Shown here: one piece after another, positions 1 to 7,705 of the stretch | How the letters are laid out: each line of letters starts with the position of its first letter | Position numbering within the stretch: position 1 is the first letter of the stretch | Source: CAZSAT01 sp964604675 | GTDB lineage: Bacteria; Myxococcota_A; UBA796; CAJQPC01 | NCBI GenBank assembly: GCA_964604675.1 | Contig: CAZSAT010000057.1 | Coordinates: 1-44,177, forward strand | Direction: 5' to 3' | Length of the DNA stretch: 44,177 nucleotides | Translations under genes and position numbers: made by a program | The notes under the pieces: model-generated | The model's input: the letters and a program-made list of their open reading frames with translations, nothing else | The model's database searches: none | Told to the model about the DNA's origin: nothing

Positions 1-23
1 CGGGTTGGCTCGGGCCCGAGGGG

Positions 24-728
24 ATGTGGACGAAGCGGGACACGCCCGTCGGGCCGGTTGAGACGAACTTCGGTGACTTGGACGTGCGTCAGCCCTGGGA
101 CGTGTCCTTGGCTGATCTTGCCGAACCGGTCGTGGCCACACACGGGCAGACGACCGGGTCTGGTGATCAGCCGAGTGTCCGGGTGCATGCTCTGGTGCCG
201 ACGGGGAGGTGGGTAGAGACGCAGGAGTTCTCTCGTGGGCAAACCAGCGTGTACGGGCGATCACAGGCCATCATATCTCCGCAACATCCGGGATGGAGCC
301 CAGACGGCGACTTGATTCTCACTCATGTCCACGAACCGACCGAGAGCAAGCGTGACGACCCGTATGTTCTACGCAACCTGTACGTCTATGGGGACGATGG
401 CGGCTGGGGGGCAGGAACGGGGGCCGCCACCCCGGCGTTCGATCACCATGGCCCCACCTGGTTCGAGGGCACGGGTCTATTCGACGCGGCGTGTGTGCAG
501 TATTCGCACAAACAACAACAGTTTTGTGGCACCAGTGGCTGGACAGTGACATCCGTCTTCTGCAAGGGCGAAGGAGAAGGCGCGGGCGAGGGCATCCTGA
601 CGAGCAGGACCTACCTGGTGAATCGGGCGACCGCCGCCTACTGGGACCTCACCTCCACAATCCAGACAGCGCTCGGAACGAGCGAGCGAAGTAGCTACAC
701 GTCCACGTGCTGGATGGATCGGACGTGA
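24..728 (+). CDS. hypothetical protein, probably 5'-truncated by the window edge
   Basis: The frame stays open from position 24 back to the left edge, so this may be the 3' part of a longer gene; ATG 24 is only the first start visible. The 234 residues show no domain I can name. A Pro-Gly-Trp-Ser-Pro-Asp-Gly stretch near residue 90 resembles the turn of TolB/PD40-type propeller blades. The C-terminal half has several Cys and a short Gly-Glu repeat, which suits an exported protein. The TGA stop overlaps the GTG of the next gene (GTGA), so the two are probably translated together. Confidence 0.55.
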   Translation: MWTKRDTPVGPVETNFGDLDVRQPWDVSLADLAEPVVATHGQTTGSGDQPSVRVHALVPTGRWVETQEFSRGQTSVYGRSQAIISPQHPGWSPDGDLILTHVHEPTESKRDDPYVLRNLYVYGDDGGWGAGTGAATPAFDHHGPTWFEGTGLFDAACVQYSHKQQQFCGTSGWTVTSVFCKGEGEGAGEGILTSRTYLVNRATAAYWDLTSTIQTALGTSERSSYTSTCWMDRT

Positions 729-1507
729 CGGCATTCGTCATCGGCTTGCTGTCGATACCGGGCGGATGCAACGGGAAGAGCGAGGCCGGTATCGTCGCCG
801 ACTCTGGCCTGGAGCCAACTCGCCCACTTAGCAAGTGTCCGGACTCGCCGTGGGTCTATGTAGAGACAGGCACCAAGCTCGCCTGCGGTATTCACGCCGA
901 CGGCTGCAGCGAGTGCTGGGGAAAGACTGGGGACGCACCCATCTACTCTGACGATCGTCCGGACTCCGCCTCCGTGACGTACGAGTACGCTGGAGAAGGC
1001 GATCCCCCGCAAGACGTCGGACTGAACACCATCTTTCTGCCGCATTTCGGCAGTGAAGACACATCTTCCCTGTGGGCATGCGGGATCGGCGACGGCGGCA
1101 TCGGTCACTGCTGGGGCCTGGACTCGCGGGGATGGACGGATGTGCCGTCAGAACTGCGCTACGCGTCGATGGGCCTCAGCGTGAACCGCACCATCGCAGT
1201 GACCGAAACAGGCGGACTGGCCTGCTGGCCCGACAGTTCCTGCGACGGGGAATCAGGGCTGGTCGAGAGGACCGATGTAGCTGAATTGAGCTACGCCTCG
1301 AAAGTGTTCGTCCGGATGATCGATGGCAGCTTCAATGACGTCATGGTGACCTGCAGGCCATGCCGGAGGCTGCCACGGACTTCGTGCACTGGGATGGGGA
1401 GCACGCACAACTGTACGGCGTGGCGGCAGGCGGGCTGGTTCAGGTGTGCGAACGGTCCGGTTGTGAGACTGTCGACTCCACCGACGGCCTCAGCGACTTC
1501 TGTGTGA
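725..1507 (+). CDS. RCC1-like repeat exported protein, 5' part of a frameshifted gene
   Basis: GTG 725 overlaps the upstream stop and is preceded by GGATGG at 712-717; GTG 707 is an alternative start. The N-terminus is hydrophobic without basic residues and ends at a Cys (residue 15) in a poor lipobox (Pro-Gly-Gly-Cys), so it may be a lipoprotein. The body repeats a Cys-Gly-Ile/Ala...Cys-Trp-Gly pattern typical of bacterial RCC1-like propellers. This similarity stops near codon 209. From about 1340-1360 the same pattern continues in the next frame (separate entry at 1339-1728). The tail read in this frame to the stop at 1507 is Arg/Cys-rich and looks like out-of-frame sequence. A single lost base would explain this, either a real mutation or an assembly error. 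Confidence 0.6.
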   Translation: MTAFVIGLLSIPGGCNGKSEAGIVADSGLEPTRPLSKCPDSPWVYVETGTKLACGIHADGCSECWGKTGDAPIYSDDRPDSASVTYEYAGEGDPPQDVGLNTIFLPHFGSEDTSSLWACGIGDGGIGHCWGLDSRGWTDVPSELRYASMGLSVNRTIAVTETGGLACWPDSSCDGESGLVERTDVAELSYASKVFVRMIDGSFNDVMVTCRPCRRLPRTSCTGMGSTHNCTAWRQAGWFRCANGPVVRLSTPPTASATSV

Positions 1508-1728
1508 CCGAAGACTGGTGGTGCGGCATCGAATCCGACGACGGCGCCATCCGCTGCGAACGGCTGTCCACCACACCGAACTGGCCCGAGCCGCCGGAGG
1601 GCAGCTACGAGCAGATCGCCTGCGCCTACCGCTACGCGTGCGCCATCGAGACCGGCGGCAACGACATCGCCTGCTGGGGTGAGGACTACGACGAGATGTG
1701 GGGCTCGGTCCTGGCCGTCCCCGAGTAG
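1339..1728 (+). CDS. RCC1-like repeat protein, 3' part after the frameshift
   Basis: This frame opens after a TGA at 1336-1338 and has an ATG at 1360. Its residues complete the RCC1-like protein begun at 725, with Cys-Gly-Ile-Glu-Ser-Asp-Asp-Gly and later Ala-Cys-Ala-Ile-Glu-Thr-Gly-Gly...Cys-Trp-Gly. The stop at 1726-1728 ends the gene just before the convergent VKOR fusion gene. No convincing Shine-Dalgarno sequence precedes ATG 1360, which fits a downstream fragment better than an independent gene. Confidence 0.55.
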   Translation, partial: RHGDLQAMPEAATDFVHWDGEHAQLYGVAAGGLVQVCERSGCETVDSTDGLSDFCVTEDWWCGIESDDGAIRCERLSTTPNWPEPPEGSYEQIACAYRYACAIETGGNDIACWGEDYDEMWGSVLAVPE

Positions 1729-1761
1729 TCGCGACATTGGCCGCACCCGGGGGCGTGGACC

Positions 1762-1777
1762 CCGACGTGGTGGTCGG
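1762..1777. terminator. small hairpin between convergent genes
   Basis: CCGAC and GTCGG form a perfect 5-bp stem with a 6-nt loop between the stops of the RCC1-like gene (+) and the VKOR fusion gene (-). There is no T-tract. The position suits a bidirectional terminator, but the stem is short. Confidence 0.3.
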
Positions 1778-1783
1778 TGGCCG

Positions 1784-4033
1784 CTACCGCAGCTCCTCGA
1801 TCAAGGAGCGCACCTGCTCTTCGAAAGCCGCCTCGCGCCCTTCGTCGTAGCCCACCGTCTTCAAGCGGATGACGCCATCGGCGCCGATCCAGTAGGTGGC
1901 GGGCACCGAGTCTTCGTCGAAGCGGTCCACCAGCGCACTGTCGCTGTCCAGCGCCACTGGAAACGGCACCGGCGTCCCTTCCAGGAAGGCGCGCGCCTTG
2001 GTCACGTCGCGGTCGACGTTGACGGCCACCACCTGCAGCCCCTGGTCCCGGTAGCGCTCCCAGAGCGCCTCGAGCGCTGGGAGTTCCTTTCGACACGGAC
2101 CGCACCAGCTCGCCCAGAAGGTCAAGATCAGCGGACGGCCGGCGAAGTCCGCGCTGGCCAGCTCACCGCCGTCGAGCCCGGGCAGCCGCCAGTCGAGCAC
2201 CTTGTCGCCCACCCTGCCGCCCGGGAAGGTCTCCGCCGCCTCGGGCAGCGGGCCGGAGCAACAGCGGAAGCCGGTCGACGCGTCGGCCTCGTAGGGCGAC
2301 ACCTGGTCCTTGTAGTAGCCGCAGCGCGCCGAGGTGCCCGAGTAGTAGCTCCCGCCCTTCACGCCTGCGGTGTCGGGCGTGACCCCGACCCACTCCTTCA
2401 TCAGGCCCTCGAGATCGTAGGCGCCAGCCTCCGAAACGCAACGGGGATGGGTGCCGGTGACCAGGTCGCCCGGGGCTTCCGGGTCGCGCTTCGTCACGCA
2501 CCAGCCCTCCTGCCGCCAGGTGCCGTAGGGGTAGCGGTTGCCCGTGACCTCGTCGCTGTAGGCGCCGTCGCCGTTGGCATCGGCCGCCACCGTGCCCGTG
2601 CAGGCGCTCAGCCACTCGCCCTCCGTGCACAGCCGCTTGCCAGCCGCCTCGCAGGCCGCGGAGGCCTCGAACCAGGTCACGCCGGACGCGGGCACCGCAC
2701 CGGCAGCGGACACGGCCACGTCGCCCTGGAGGGACGCCTCGAAGGCATCGATGGTGAAGGCGCCGAAGGGGCCCTCCGCGCTCACGGTCGCCGGGCCCTG
2801 GACCACGCCCGTCACCTCGCCCCGCAGCTCCACGTCGAGCAGGATGCGCTCGGTTCTGGCCTCGGCCTTCAGCGCGTCCACGACCGCCACGAGGGCCTCG
2901 ACGGGCTGGGCCCCGGACAGGCGCCGGCCGTTCACGAAGAAGGTGGGCGTGCCCTTCACGCCCCAGCCGGCCGCCGCCAGCGCGTCCTGTTCCACCTTCG
3001 TCTGGGTGGCCGGGTCGGCCATGCAGGCCTCGAAGGCGCCCACGTCGAGGCCCACGTCGGCGGCGTAGCCCGCGATCTCGGTGTCGGAGAGCTTGGCCGA
3101 GTTCAGGAAGAGGGTGTCGTGCATCGGCCAGAAGCGGCCCTGCGCGTGGGCGCACACCCCCGCCTTGGCGGCGGCACAAGCGCGCGGATGCATGTCCTTC
3201 TTCAGACCGCTCGGGTTGCACGCCGTGTGCATCGGGAAGTGGTACCAGGCCACCCGGACCTCGTCGCCGCGCTCCTCCAGGAGCCCCTGCACGTTGCCGG
3301 CGAGCTGGCGGCAGTACGGGCACTGGAAGTCCTCGAACAGCACCACCGTGACGGGCGCGTCCGCGGGCCCCTTGGTCGGGACGTCGGCTCCGATCGGGAT
3401 GTCGATCCCCGCGTCGTTGAGCACCACGCGCTTGGTCTCCCCGGTGGTCGCGGCCTCGCCGGCGGTCAGGTCCCGAGCGGGCGCGGCCGCCTCCACCGCT
3501 TCGAGCGCCTCGGCGACCGCGACGGCGTGGTCCACCACCGGCTCGGGCCAGGCCACGTGCAGGGCGAAGGTGCCCACCAGCACCGACCCGGCCAGGCCGC
3601 CCACGAGGTCGAGGCCCGGCCAGCGCGGCGACCGCGCCAGCGCCAGCACGAGCACCAGGAGGTTGAGCCCGTCCATCACCAGGCAGTAGCGGCACACCGC
3701 ACCCACGCTCGAGAGCATGTGGACGAGCAGCCAGCCCCCGAAGCCCAGCCCCGCGAGCCCGGCGACCACGCCCAGCCCCGCCACCTTCCGGGGGTCGAGC
3801 CCAAAGCGGGAGACGCACGCCAGGGTGAGGTAGAGCGGCACCGCCGGAGCGCTCACCGCCACGCCGAAGATCGTGGACCACTCCGACGCGAGCACGGCCC
3901 CGCACCCTCCCTCGGGTCCGCACAGCGCGCCGGGTTGCAGGGTCTCGAGCACGGCGTCGTGGTGCACGCCGATCAGGAAGAGGGCCCAGCCTGCCGCGAG
4001 CACGCAGGCGACCTCGAAGGCAAGTCGCGTCAT
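1784..4033 (-). CDS. VKOR-DsbA-FGE-TlpA four-domain membrane redox fusion
   Basis: The 749 residues read as four modules in a row. Residues 1-160 are a VKOR domain: about five hydrophobic helices, a loop Cys pair (about C38 and C44) and the membrane CxxC (CRYC, about 113-116). Residues about 220-400 are a DsbA-like thioredoxin with CPYC near 237 and a cis-Pro-like Gly-Thr-Pro-Thr. Residues about 415-610 are a formylglycine-generating-enzyme/sulfatase-modifying-factor fold, recognisable by Gly-Lys-Arg-Leu-Cys-Thr-Glu-Gly-Glu-Trp and a Gly-Phe-Arg end. Residues about 610-749 are a TlpA/ResA-like thioredoxin with WCGPC near 642. VKOR re-oxidises DsbA-type partners with quinone, so the first two modules form a known pairing; placing FGE and a second thioredoxin on the same chain is unusual. 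The soluble modules should face the periplasm. The DUF5690 gene ends 48 bp upstream on the same strand, so the two may be cotranscribed. Confidence 0.88.
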   Translation of the reverse strand: MTRLAFEVACVLAAGWALFLIGVHHDAVLETLQPGALCGPEGGCGAVLASEWSTIFGVAVSAPAVPLYLTLACVSRFGLDPRKVAGLGVVAGLAGLGFGGWLLVHMLSSVGAVCRYCLVMDGLNLLVLVLALARSPRWPGLDLVGGLAGSVLVGTFALHVAWPEPVVDHAVAVAEALEAVEAAAPARDLTAGEAATTGETKRVVLNDAGIDIPIGADVPTKGPADAPVTVVLFEDFQCPYCRQLAGNVQGLLEERGDEVRVAWYHFPMHTACNPSGLKKDMHPRACAAAKAGVCAHAQGRFWPMHDTLFLNSAKLSDTEIAGYAADVGLDVGAFEACMADPATQTKVEQDALAAAGWGVKGTPTFFVNGRRLSGAQPVEALVAVVDALKAEARTERILLDVELRGEVTGVVQGPATVSAEGPFGAFTIDAFEASLQGDVAVSAAGAVPASGVTWFEASAACEAAGKRLCTEGEWLSACTGTVAADANGDGAYSDEVTGNRYPYGTWRQEGWCVTKRDPEAPGDLVTGTHPRCVSEAGAYDLEGLMKEWVGVTPDTAGVKGGSYYSGTSARCGYYKDQVSPYEADASTGFRCCSGPLPEAAETFPGGRVGDKVLDWRLPGLDGGELASADFAGRPLILTFWASWCGPCRKELPALEALWERYRDQGLQVVAVNVDRDVTKARAFLEGTPVPFPVALDSDSALVDRFDEDSVPATYWIGADGVIRLKTVGYDEGREAAFEEQVRSLIEELR

Positions 4034-4081
4034 GGTCCGACGCTAACCGCCCACCGCGGGCCGAACCGCTGCCCCGAGCCC

Positions 4082-5365
4082 CTACGCCGCTGGAGCGGTC
4101 TTGCGCGCGAAGTAGGCCAGGCTCACCACGAAGGCCACCGAGCACACCCCGAAGGTGGCGTACGAGAAGCCCACGAAGAAGTCCAGCCAGCTCAAGGTGG
4201 CCTGGCCGAAGTTCTTGTAGAGCACCAGGGCCACGCTGCCCGCGTAGCCGAAGGCATCGGTGACGTAGATCAGGAAGCCCGCGGTGCCGACGAAGCCGGT
4301 GGCCGCGATCAGCCGGTCGAAGAGCACGCAGCCGTAGGGCACGTAGCCCACGTACAGGCCGAGCCCGACCAGGATCATCCAGGCGGCCGGCCCGATGATG
4401 CCGGCCTGCCAGGCCATGGTGCTCGCCCCGATCAACACCGTGCCGGCGAGCATGATGGCGTGCACCACCAACAGGGCCTTGCGGTTGTCCTTGATGGCCA
4501 TCAGGCCCGCGAGGGTGCCGAGCACGATCACGGTGATCGGCACCTCGGAGAAGGCCAGGATCTCCGGGGACTCGCCGTAGCCCAAGGCCTCCCAGATCTC
4601 GACCGCGAAGGTGTCCCGGAAGTCCCGGTAGGCCGTGAGCAGCACGTAGAGCGCCGTGAGCGCCACGATGCCCGGCGCGAAGGTCTTCAGGAAGCGCAGG
4701 CGCGCCTCCCGGTCCATCGGCTCACGCTTGGTGCGCGCGGCCTCGTCCTCCGCGGTGGGCGGCGGCAGGCGCGAGAGCATCCACACCACGATGCAGAACG
4801 GCACGAAGAAGATGGCGCCCGTGACGAAGGGCATCCAGGGCTCCGGCACGCCCCACTCCATCGTGTAGCGACCCACGCTCTTCACCACCCCGCTCGCCAG
4901 GATGTAGCTGGCCGACAGCCCGGCCCCGAGCGCTTCCGACACCCGACGTCCTTCGAGGAAGCCGAAGACCAGCCCCCAGACCATGCCGAGCGGGAGGCCG
5001 TTCAGGAAGAGCGCCACGGCACCCCACGGACGCGGCAGGAAGGGGAAGAGCAACAGCGCCGCCCAGGCCGCTCCGATCACCGAGAGGATGGCGAGGGAGC
5101 GCTTGGATCCGTCCATCTCCGAGATGACCTTGATGCCGATGAACTTCGACAGGCAGTACCCGATGACCTGCGCGATCACGAGCAGGATCTTGTAGTCCAT
5201 CGCGAGGCCGAACACGTCGACCTGCCCGTCGAAGGTGGCGGCCGCGAAGGGCTTCCGGAAGGCGTACATGCAGAAGTACGTGGAGAACGCCGCGAAGATG
5301 GCGTAGGCCGAGAAGGCCACCGGGTTCGCGCGGGCCAGCCAGGCGGTGATCTTGGTGCCGAGCAT
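4082..5365 (-). CDS. DUF5690/MFS-like 12-helix membrane protein
   Basis: This is a 427-residue polytopic protein with about 12 hydrophobic helices. The N-terminal half contains Tyr-Phe-Cys-Met-Tyr-Ala-Phe-Arg-Lys-Pro-Phe and later Gly-Tyr-Cys-Leu-Ser-Lys-Phe-Ile-Gly-Ile-Lys, which I recognise as the signature of the DUF5690 family (MFS-like, function unknown). ATG 5365 was chosen because GGAGG lies five bases upstream and the protein then begins directly with the family N-terminus; the frame is open further upstream without similarity. It is transcribed away from the PAD gene, with 112 bp between the starts. Substrate unknown. Confidence 0.85.
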   Translation of the reverse strand: MLGTKITAWLARANPVAFSAYAIFAAFSTYFCMYAFRKPFAAATFDGQVDVFGLAMDYKILLVIAQVIGYCLSKFIGIKVISEMDGSKRSLAILSVIGAAWAALLLFPFLPRPWGAVALFLNGLPLGMVWGLVFGFLEGRRVSEALGAGLSASYILASGVVKSVGRYTMEWGVPEPWMPFVTGAIFFVPFCIVVWMLSRLPPPTAEDEAARTKREPMDREARLRFLKTFAPGIVALTALYVLLTAYRDFRDTFAVEIWEALGYGESPEILAFSEVPITVIVLGTLAGLMAIKDNRKALLVVHAIMLAGTVLIGASTMAWQAGIIGPAAWMILVGLGLYVGYVPYGCVLFDRLIAATGFVGTAGFLIYVTDAFGYAGSVALVLYKNFGQATLSWLDFFVGFSYATFGVCSVAFVVSLAYFARKTAPAA

Positions 5366-5433
5366 GGGCGCCTCCAGCCGGCACGAGGTCCGGCGCCGCC
5401 ATCCTGCCAGACGGCGACTTGACGACAAAGGGC

Positions 5434-5462
5434 TTGGCACGCCGGCAAGGCCCGTGTACATC
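5434..5462 (+). promoter_or_regulatory. possible sigma70-like promoter of the PAD operon
   Basis: TTGGCA (5434-5439) and TACATC (5457-5462) are separated by 17 bp and end 15 bases before ATG 5478. The -35 box matches 5 of 6 consensus bases, but the -10 box only 3 of 6, so this is weak. A GGAGG at 5469-5473 is the likely ribosome site. Confidence 0.25.
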
Positions 5463-5477
5463 GGGCCCGGAGGTCGA

Positions 5478-7046
5478 ATGCTCCTTTCGCTCACCCTTCT
5501 CGCCTGCGGGCAGGATCCGGACCCCAGCGCCTGGACCTTCCCCACCGACCTCGCGGTCGTGGCCAACCTCGACGACGACGACGGCGACGGGCAGGAGGAC
5601 TGGTACCAGGGCGGCAACGCCGACGAGAACGACTGGGCCCTGCTCACCATCACCGCCGACCAGCTCGCCGGGGTCGAGGCGCTGCGCATCGCGCTGCCCG
5701 ACAGCGAGGTCGAGGCGCGCGTGTGGTCGGGCGCAAAGCTGCTGGCCGGCTACCAGTCGCGCAGCACCCTGGAGCTCTACGGGCCCTTCGACCGCGACCT
5801 CGCCCTCCAGATCGAGTTCGGCTCCTGGCCGACCACCACCACCCTGACCCTGGCGCGGTTGGACAAGCACCTGGCGGTCACCGACACCGCCGACATCACG
5901 CTCCGGTCCAGCCCCCTGCTGCTCAGCCACCACCTCCAGACCGTGGAGGAGGTGTTCGTGATGGAGTTCAGCGGCTGGATGGACAACCAGTCCATGGTCG
6001 ACGACCTCGTCGACGTGCTCGGCGACCTGGTGACCGTGGGCAACGGCAACCAGTACAGCGACCAATGGATCCAGGACGAGCTGGAGTTCGGCAACCTCTA
6101 CGCCGAGAACGAGCGGCTCTCGGTGCTCGTGAACTCCATCCGTTCCAAGAACAACCAGCCCCTCGAGAAGTACATCGAGAACCACCTGCAGGCCGACGAG
6201 CGCATCGTGCAGACCTGGGGCGACGGCGGGCCCTCGAGCCAGGACAGCTTCGGCAACCTCGAGGTCAGCCCGCCGGTCACGGTCGACGGCGTGAGCTACC
6301 CCTTCGGCAGGATCTACTACGGCGAGTGGTTCGACTACGGTCCCGTCGAGGATCTCACGAACATGCTCGAGGCGCAGGGCCTCCAGGACCCCTTCGTGCT
6401 CGACGTGAGCTGGCTCTGCGTGGGCCACGTCGACGAGTTCACCAGCTTCCTCCCGGACCCGAGCGCCGAGAAGGGCTTCAAGCTGCTCGTGAGCGACACC
6501 GACGCCGGCTACGCGTTCCTCGAGGGGCTCGACCCCGACTACGCGCTGCCGAAGTTCGAGGCCGACCACCACTACGACAGCGTGGGCGCCATCCTCGACG
6601 ACGAGGCGCTGCGGGCCCTGAACGAGGACCTGCAGAAGGACTACATCGAGCCGAGCATCGAGCTGATGAAGGCCGAGCTGGGGCTCGACGACAGCGACAT
6701 CGTGCGCGTGCCCGGCGTCTTCGAGGAGTTCCAGGGCTGCTGGGGCGCCACCCTGGCGCTCATCCCGGGCACGATCAACATGCTGGTCACCCCGCTCGAC
6801 AACGGCGAGACCCACCTCTTCCTGCCCGATCCCTTCTTCCGCCAGGACGAAGGCGACCAGGACAGCGATCCCTTCATCGCCGCGATCGAAGAGCTGCTCC
6901 CCGGCAACAGCACCACGCACTGGGTGGATGACTGGGACACCTACCACCTGTTGATGGGAGAGGTGCACTGCGGCACCAACACCCGCCGGGCGCCCTCGGA
7001 CGACTGGTGGACGAGCGGGATGCACCTGCTGGAGGACGAGGGATGA
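5478..7046 (+). CDS. protein-arginine deiminase (PAD) family lipoprotein
   Basis: This is a 522-residue protein. The PAD catalytic set is in order: Asp200 in Gln-Asp-Glu-Leu-Glu-Phe-Gly, His317 and Asp319 in Val-Gly-His-Val-Asp-Glu-Phe, and Cys498 in Gly-Glu-Val-His-Cys-Gly-Thr-Asn. This matches order and approximate spacing of D350, H471, D473 and C645 in vertebrate PAD4. PADs convert peptidyl-arginine to citrulline, usually with Ca2+. An Asp-rich stretch at about residues 32-40 and the segment after it correspond to the beta-sandwich part that binds Ca2+ in the family, though I cannot assign individual sites. The N-terminus (MLLSLTLLAC) is a very short lipoprotein signal with lipobox Leu-Leu-Ala-Cys at residue 10, so the enzyme should be lipid-anchored outside the cytoplasm. 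ATG 5478 follows GGAGG by four bases. Its stop overlaps the next start (ATGA). Confidence 0.9.
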   Translation: MLLSLTLLACGQDPDPSAWTFPTDLAVVANLDDDDGDGQEDWYQGGNADENDWALLTITADQLAGVEALRIALPDSEVEARVWSGAKLLAGYQSRSTLELYGPFDRDLALQIEFGSWPTTTTLTLARLDKHLAVTDTADITLRSSPLLLSHHLQTVEEVFVMEFSGWMDNQSMVDDLVDVLGDLVTVGNGNQYSDQWIQDELEFGNLYAENERLSVLVNSIRSKNNQPLEKYIENHLQADERIVQTWGDGGPSSQDSFGNLEVSPPVTVDGVSYPFGRIYYGEWFDYGPVEDLTNMLEAQGLQDPFVLDVSWLCVGHVDEFTSFLPDPSAEKGFKLLVSDTDAGYAFLEGLDPDYALPKFEADHHYDSVGAILDDEALRALNEDLQKDYIEPSIELMKAELGLDDSDIVRVPGVFEEFQGCWGATLALIPGTINMLVTPLDNGETHLFLPDPFFRQDEGDQDSDPFIAAIEELLPGNSTTHWVDDWDTYHLLMGEVHCGTNTRRAPSDDWWTSGMHLLEDEG

Positions 7047-7705
7047 TCACGCTCTTGCTCACGACCGCGCTGGCGGCCGACGCCTGGGACCTCGAGCCCC
7101 ACACCACGCGCGCCGGAACGCTCCGCTTCCTGCTTCCCGAAGACCGCGACCAGGCCCTCACGGACAGCCTGATGGAGCGGCTCGCCACCGGCGGCGAGGA
7201 CACCGCGGTCCGCGTGGCCCTGGTGGAGGCCCTGCCGCGGAGCGGCGGGGACTGGTCCTCCGCGCTCGCGCTGTGGCCGAGCGAGAACGGCGACGTGCGC
7301 CAGACCCTGGTCGACGGCGCCCGCCACGCCGACCAGGCGCTGGCCGTGCAGCTCATCGAGCTCGCGCTCGACGACGGGGACTGGGAGGTTCGGGCCGCGG
7401 GTGCCCGGGCCGCGGGCTGGCAGACCGAGCTGGGCGATGAGCTGGGCCCCGAGGTGCTCGACGCGCTCGCCGATGCCCACCCCGAGGTGCGCGCCTTCGC
7501 GGCCCGCAGCGCCGGCTGGCTCCACCTCGACGCGTTCGGCGCGTTGCTGCCCCTGCTGGCCGACGTCGACCCCACGGTGCGGCTGAACACGCTCCGCGCC
7601 CTGGAGCGCATCGACGCCACCGCGCTCCAGGCACGTCCCGAGCTCGCCACGCTCAGCGCCGATGCCGACGCGCGGGTCAGCCGGGCCGCGTCGGGGTTGC
7701 AGTAG
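7043..7705 (+). CDS. exported HEAT-repeat protein coupled to PAD
   Basis: This 220-residue protein starts at an ATG that overlaps the PAD stop (ATGA), with GGAGG at 7032-7036, so translation is coupled. Residues 1-12 form a short uncharged signal sequence ending Ala-Leu-Ala-Ala. The remainder is a run of HEAT/armadillo-like helical repeats (for example Asp-Trp-Glu-Val-Arg-Ala-Ala-Gly-Ala-Arg-Ala-Ala-Gly and His-Pro-Glu-Val-Arg-Ala-Phe-Ala-Ala-Arg). Such repeats usually bind proteins, so it could present substrates to PAD or restrain it; this is inference from the overlap. Its 3' end overlaps the convergent Asp-box gene by 29 bp. Confidence 0.82.
   Translation: MITLLLTTALAADAWDLEPHTTRAGTLRFLLPEDRDQALTDSLMERLATGGEDTAVRVALVEALPRSGGDWSSALALWPSENGDVRQTLVDGARHADQALAVQLIELALDDGDWEVRAAGARAAGWQTELGDELGPEVLDALADAHPEVRAFAARSAGWLHLDAFGALLPLLADVDPTVRLNTLRALERIDATALQARPELATLSADADARVSRAASGLQ

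Noticed and set aside
1679..5422. A 1247-codon open frame on the plus strand
   Set aside because: It lies opposite the VKOR fusion and DUF5690 genes and encodes His/Arg/Gly-rich sequence with no domain. Long antisense frames are expected at this GC content.
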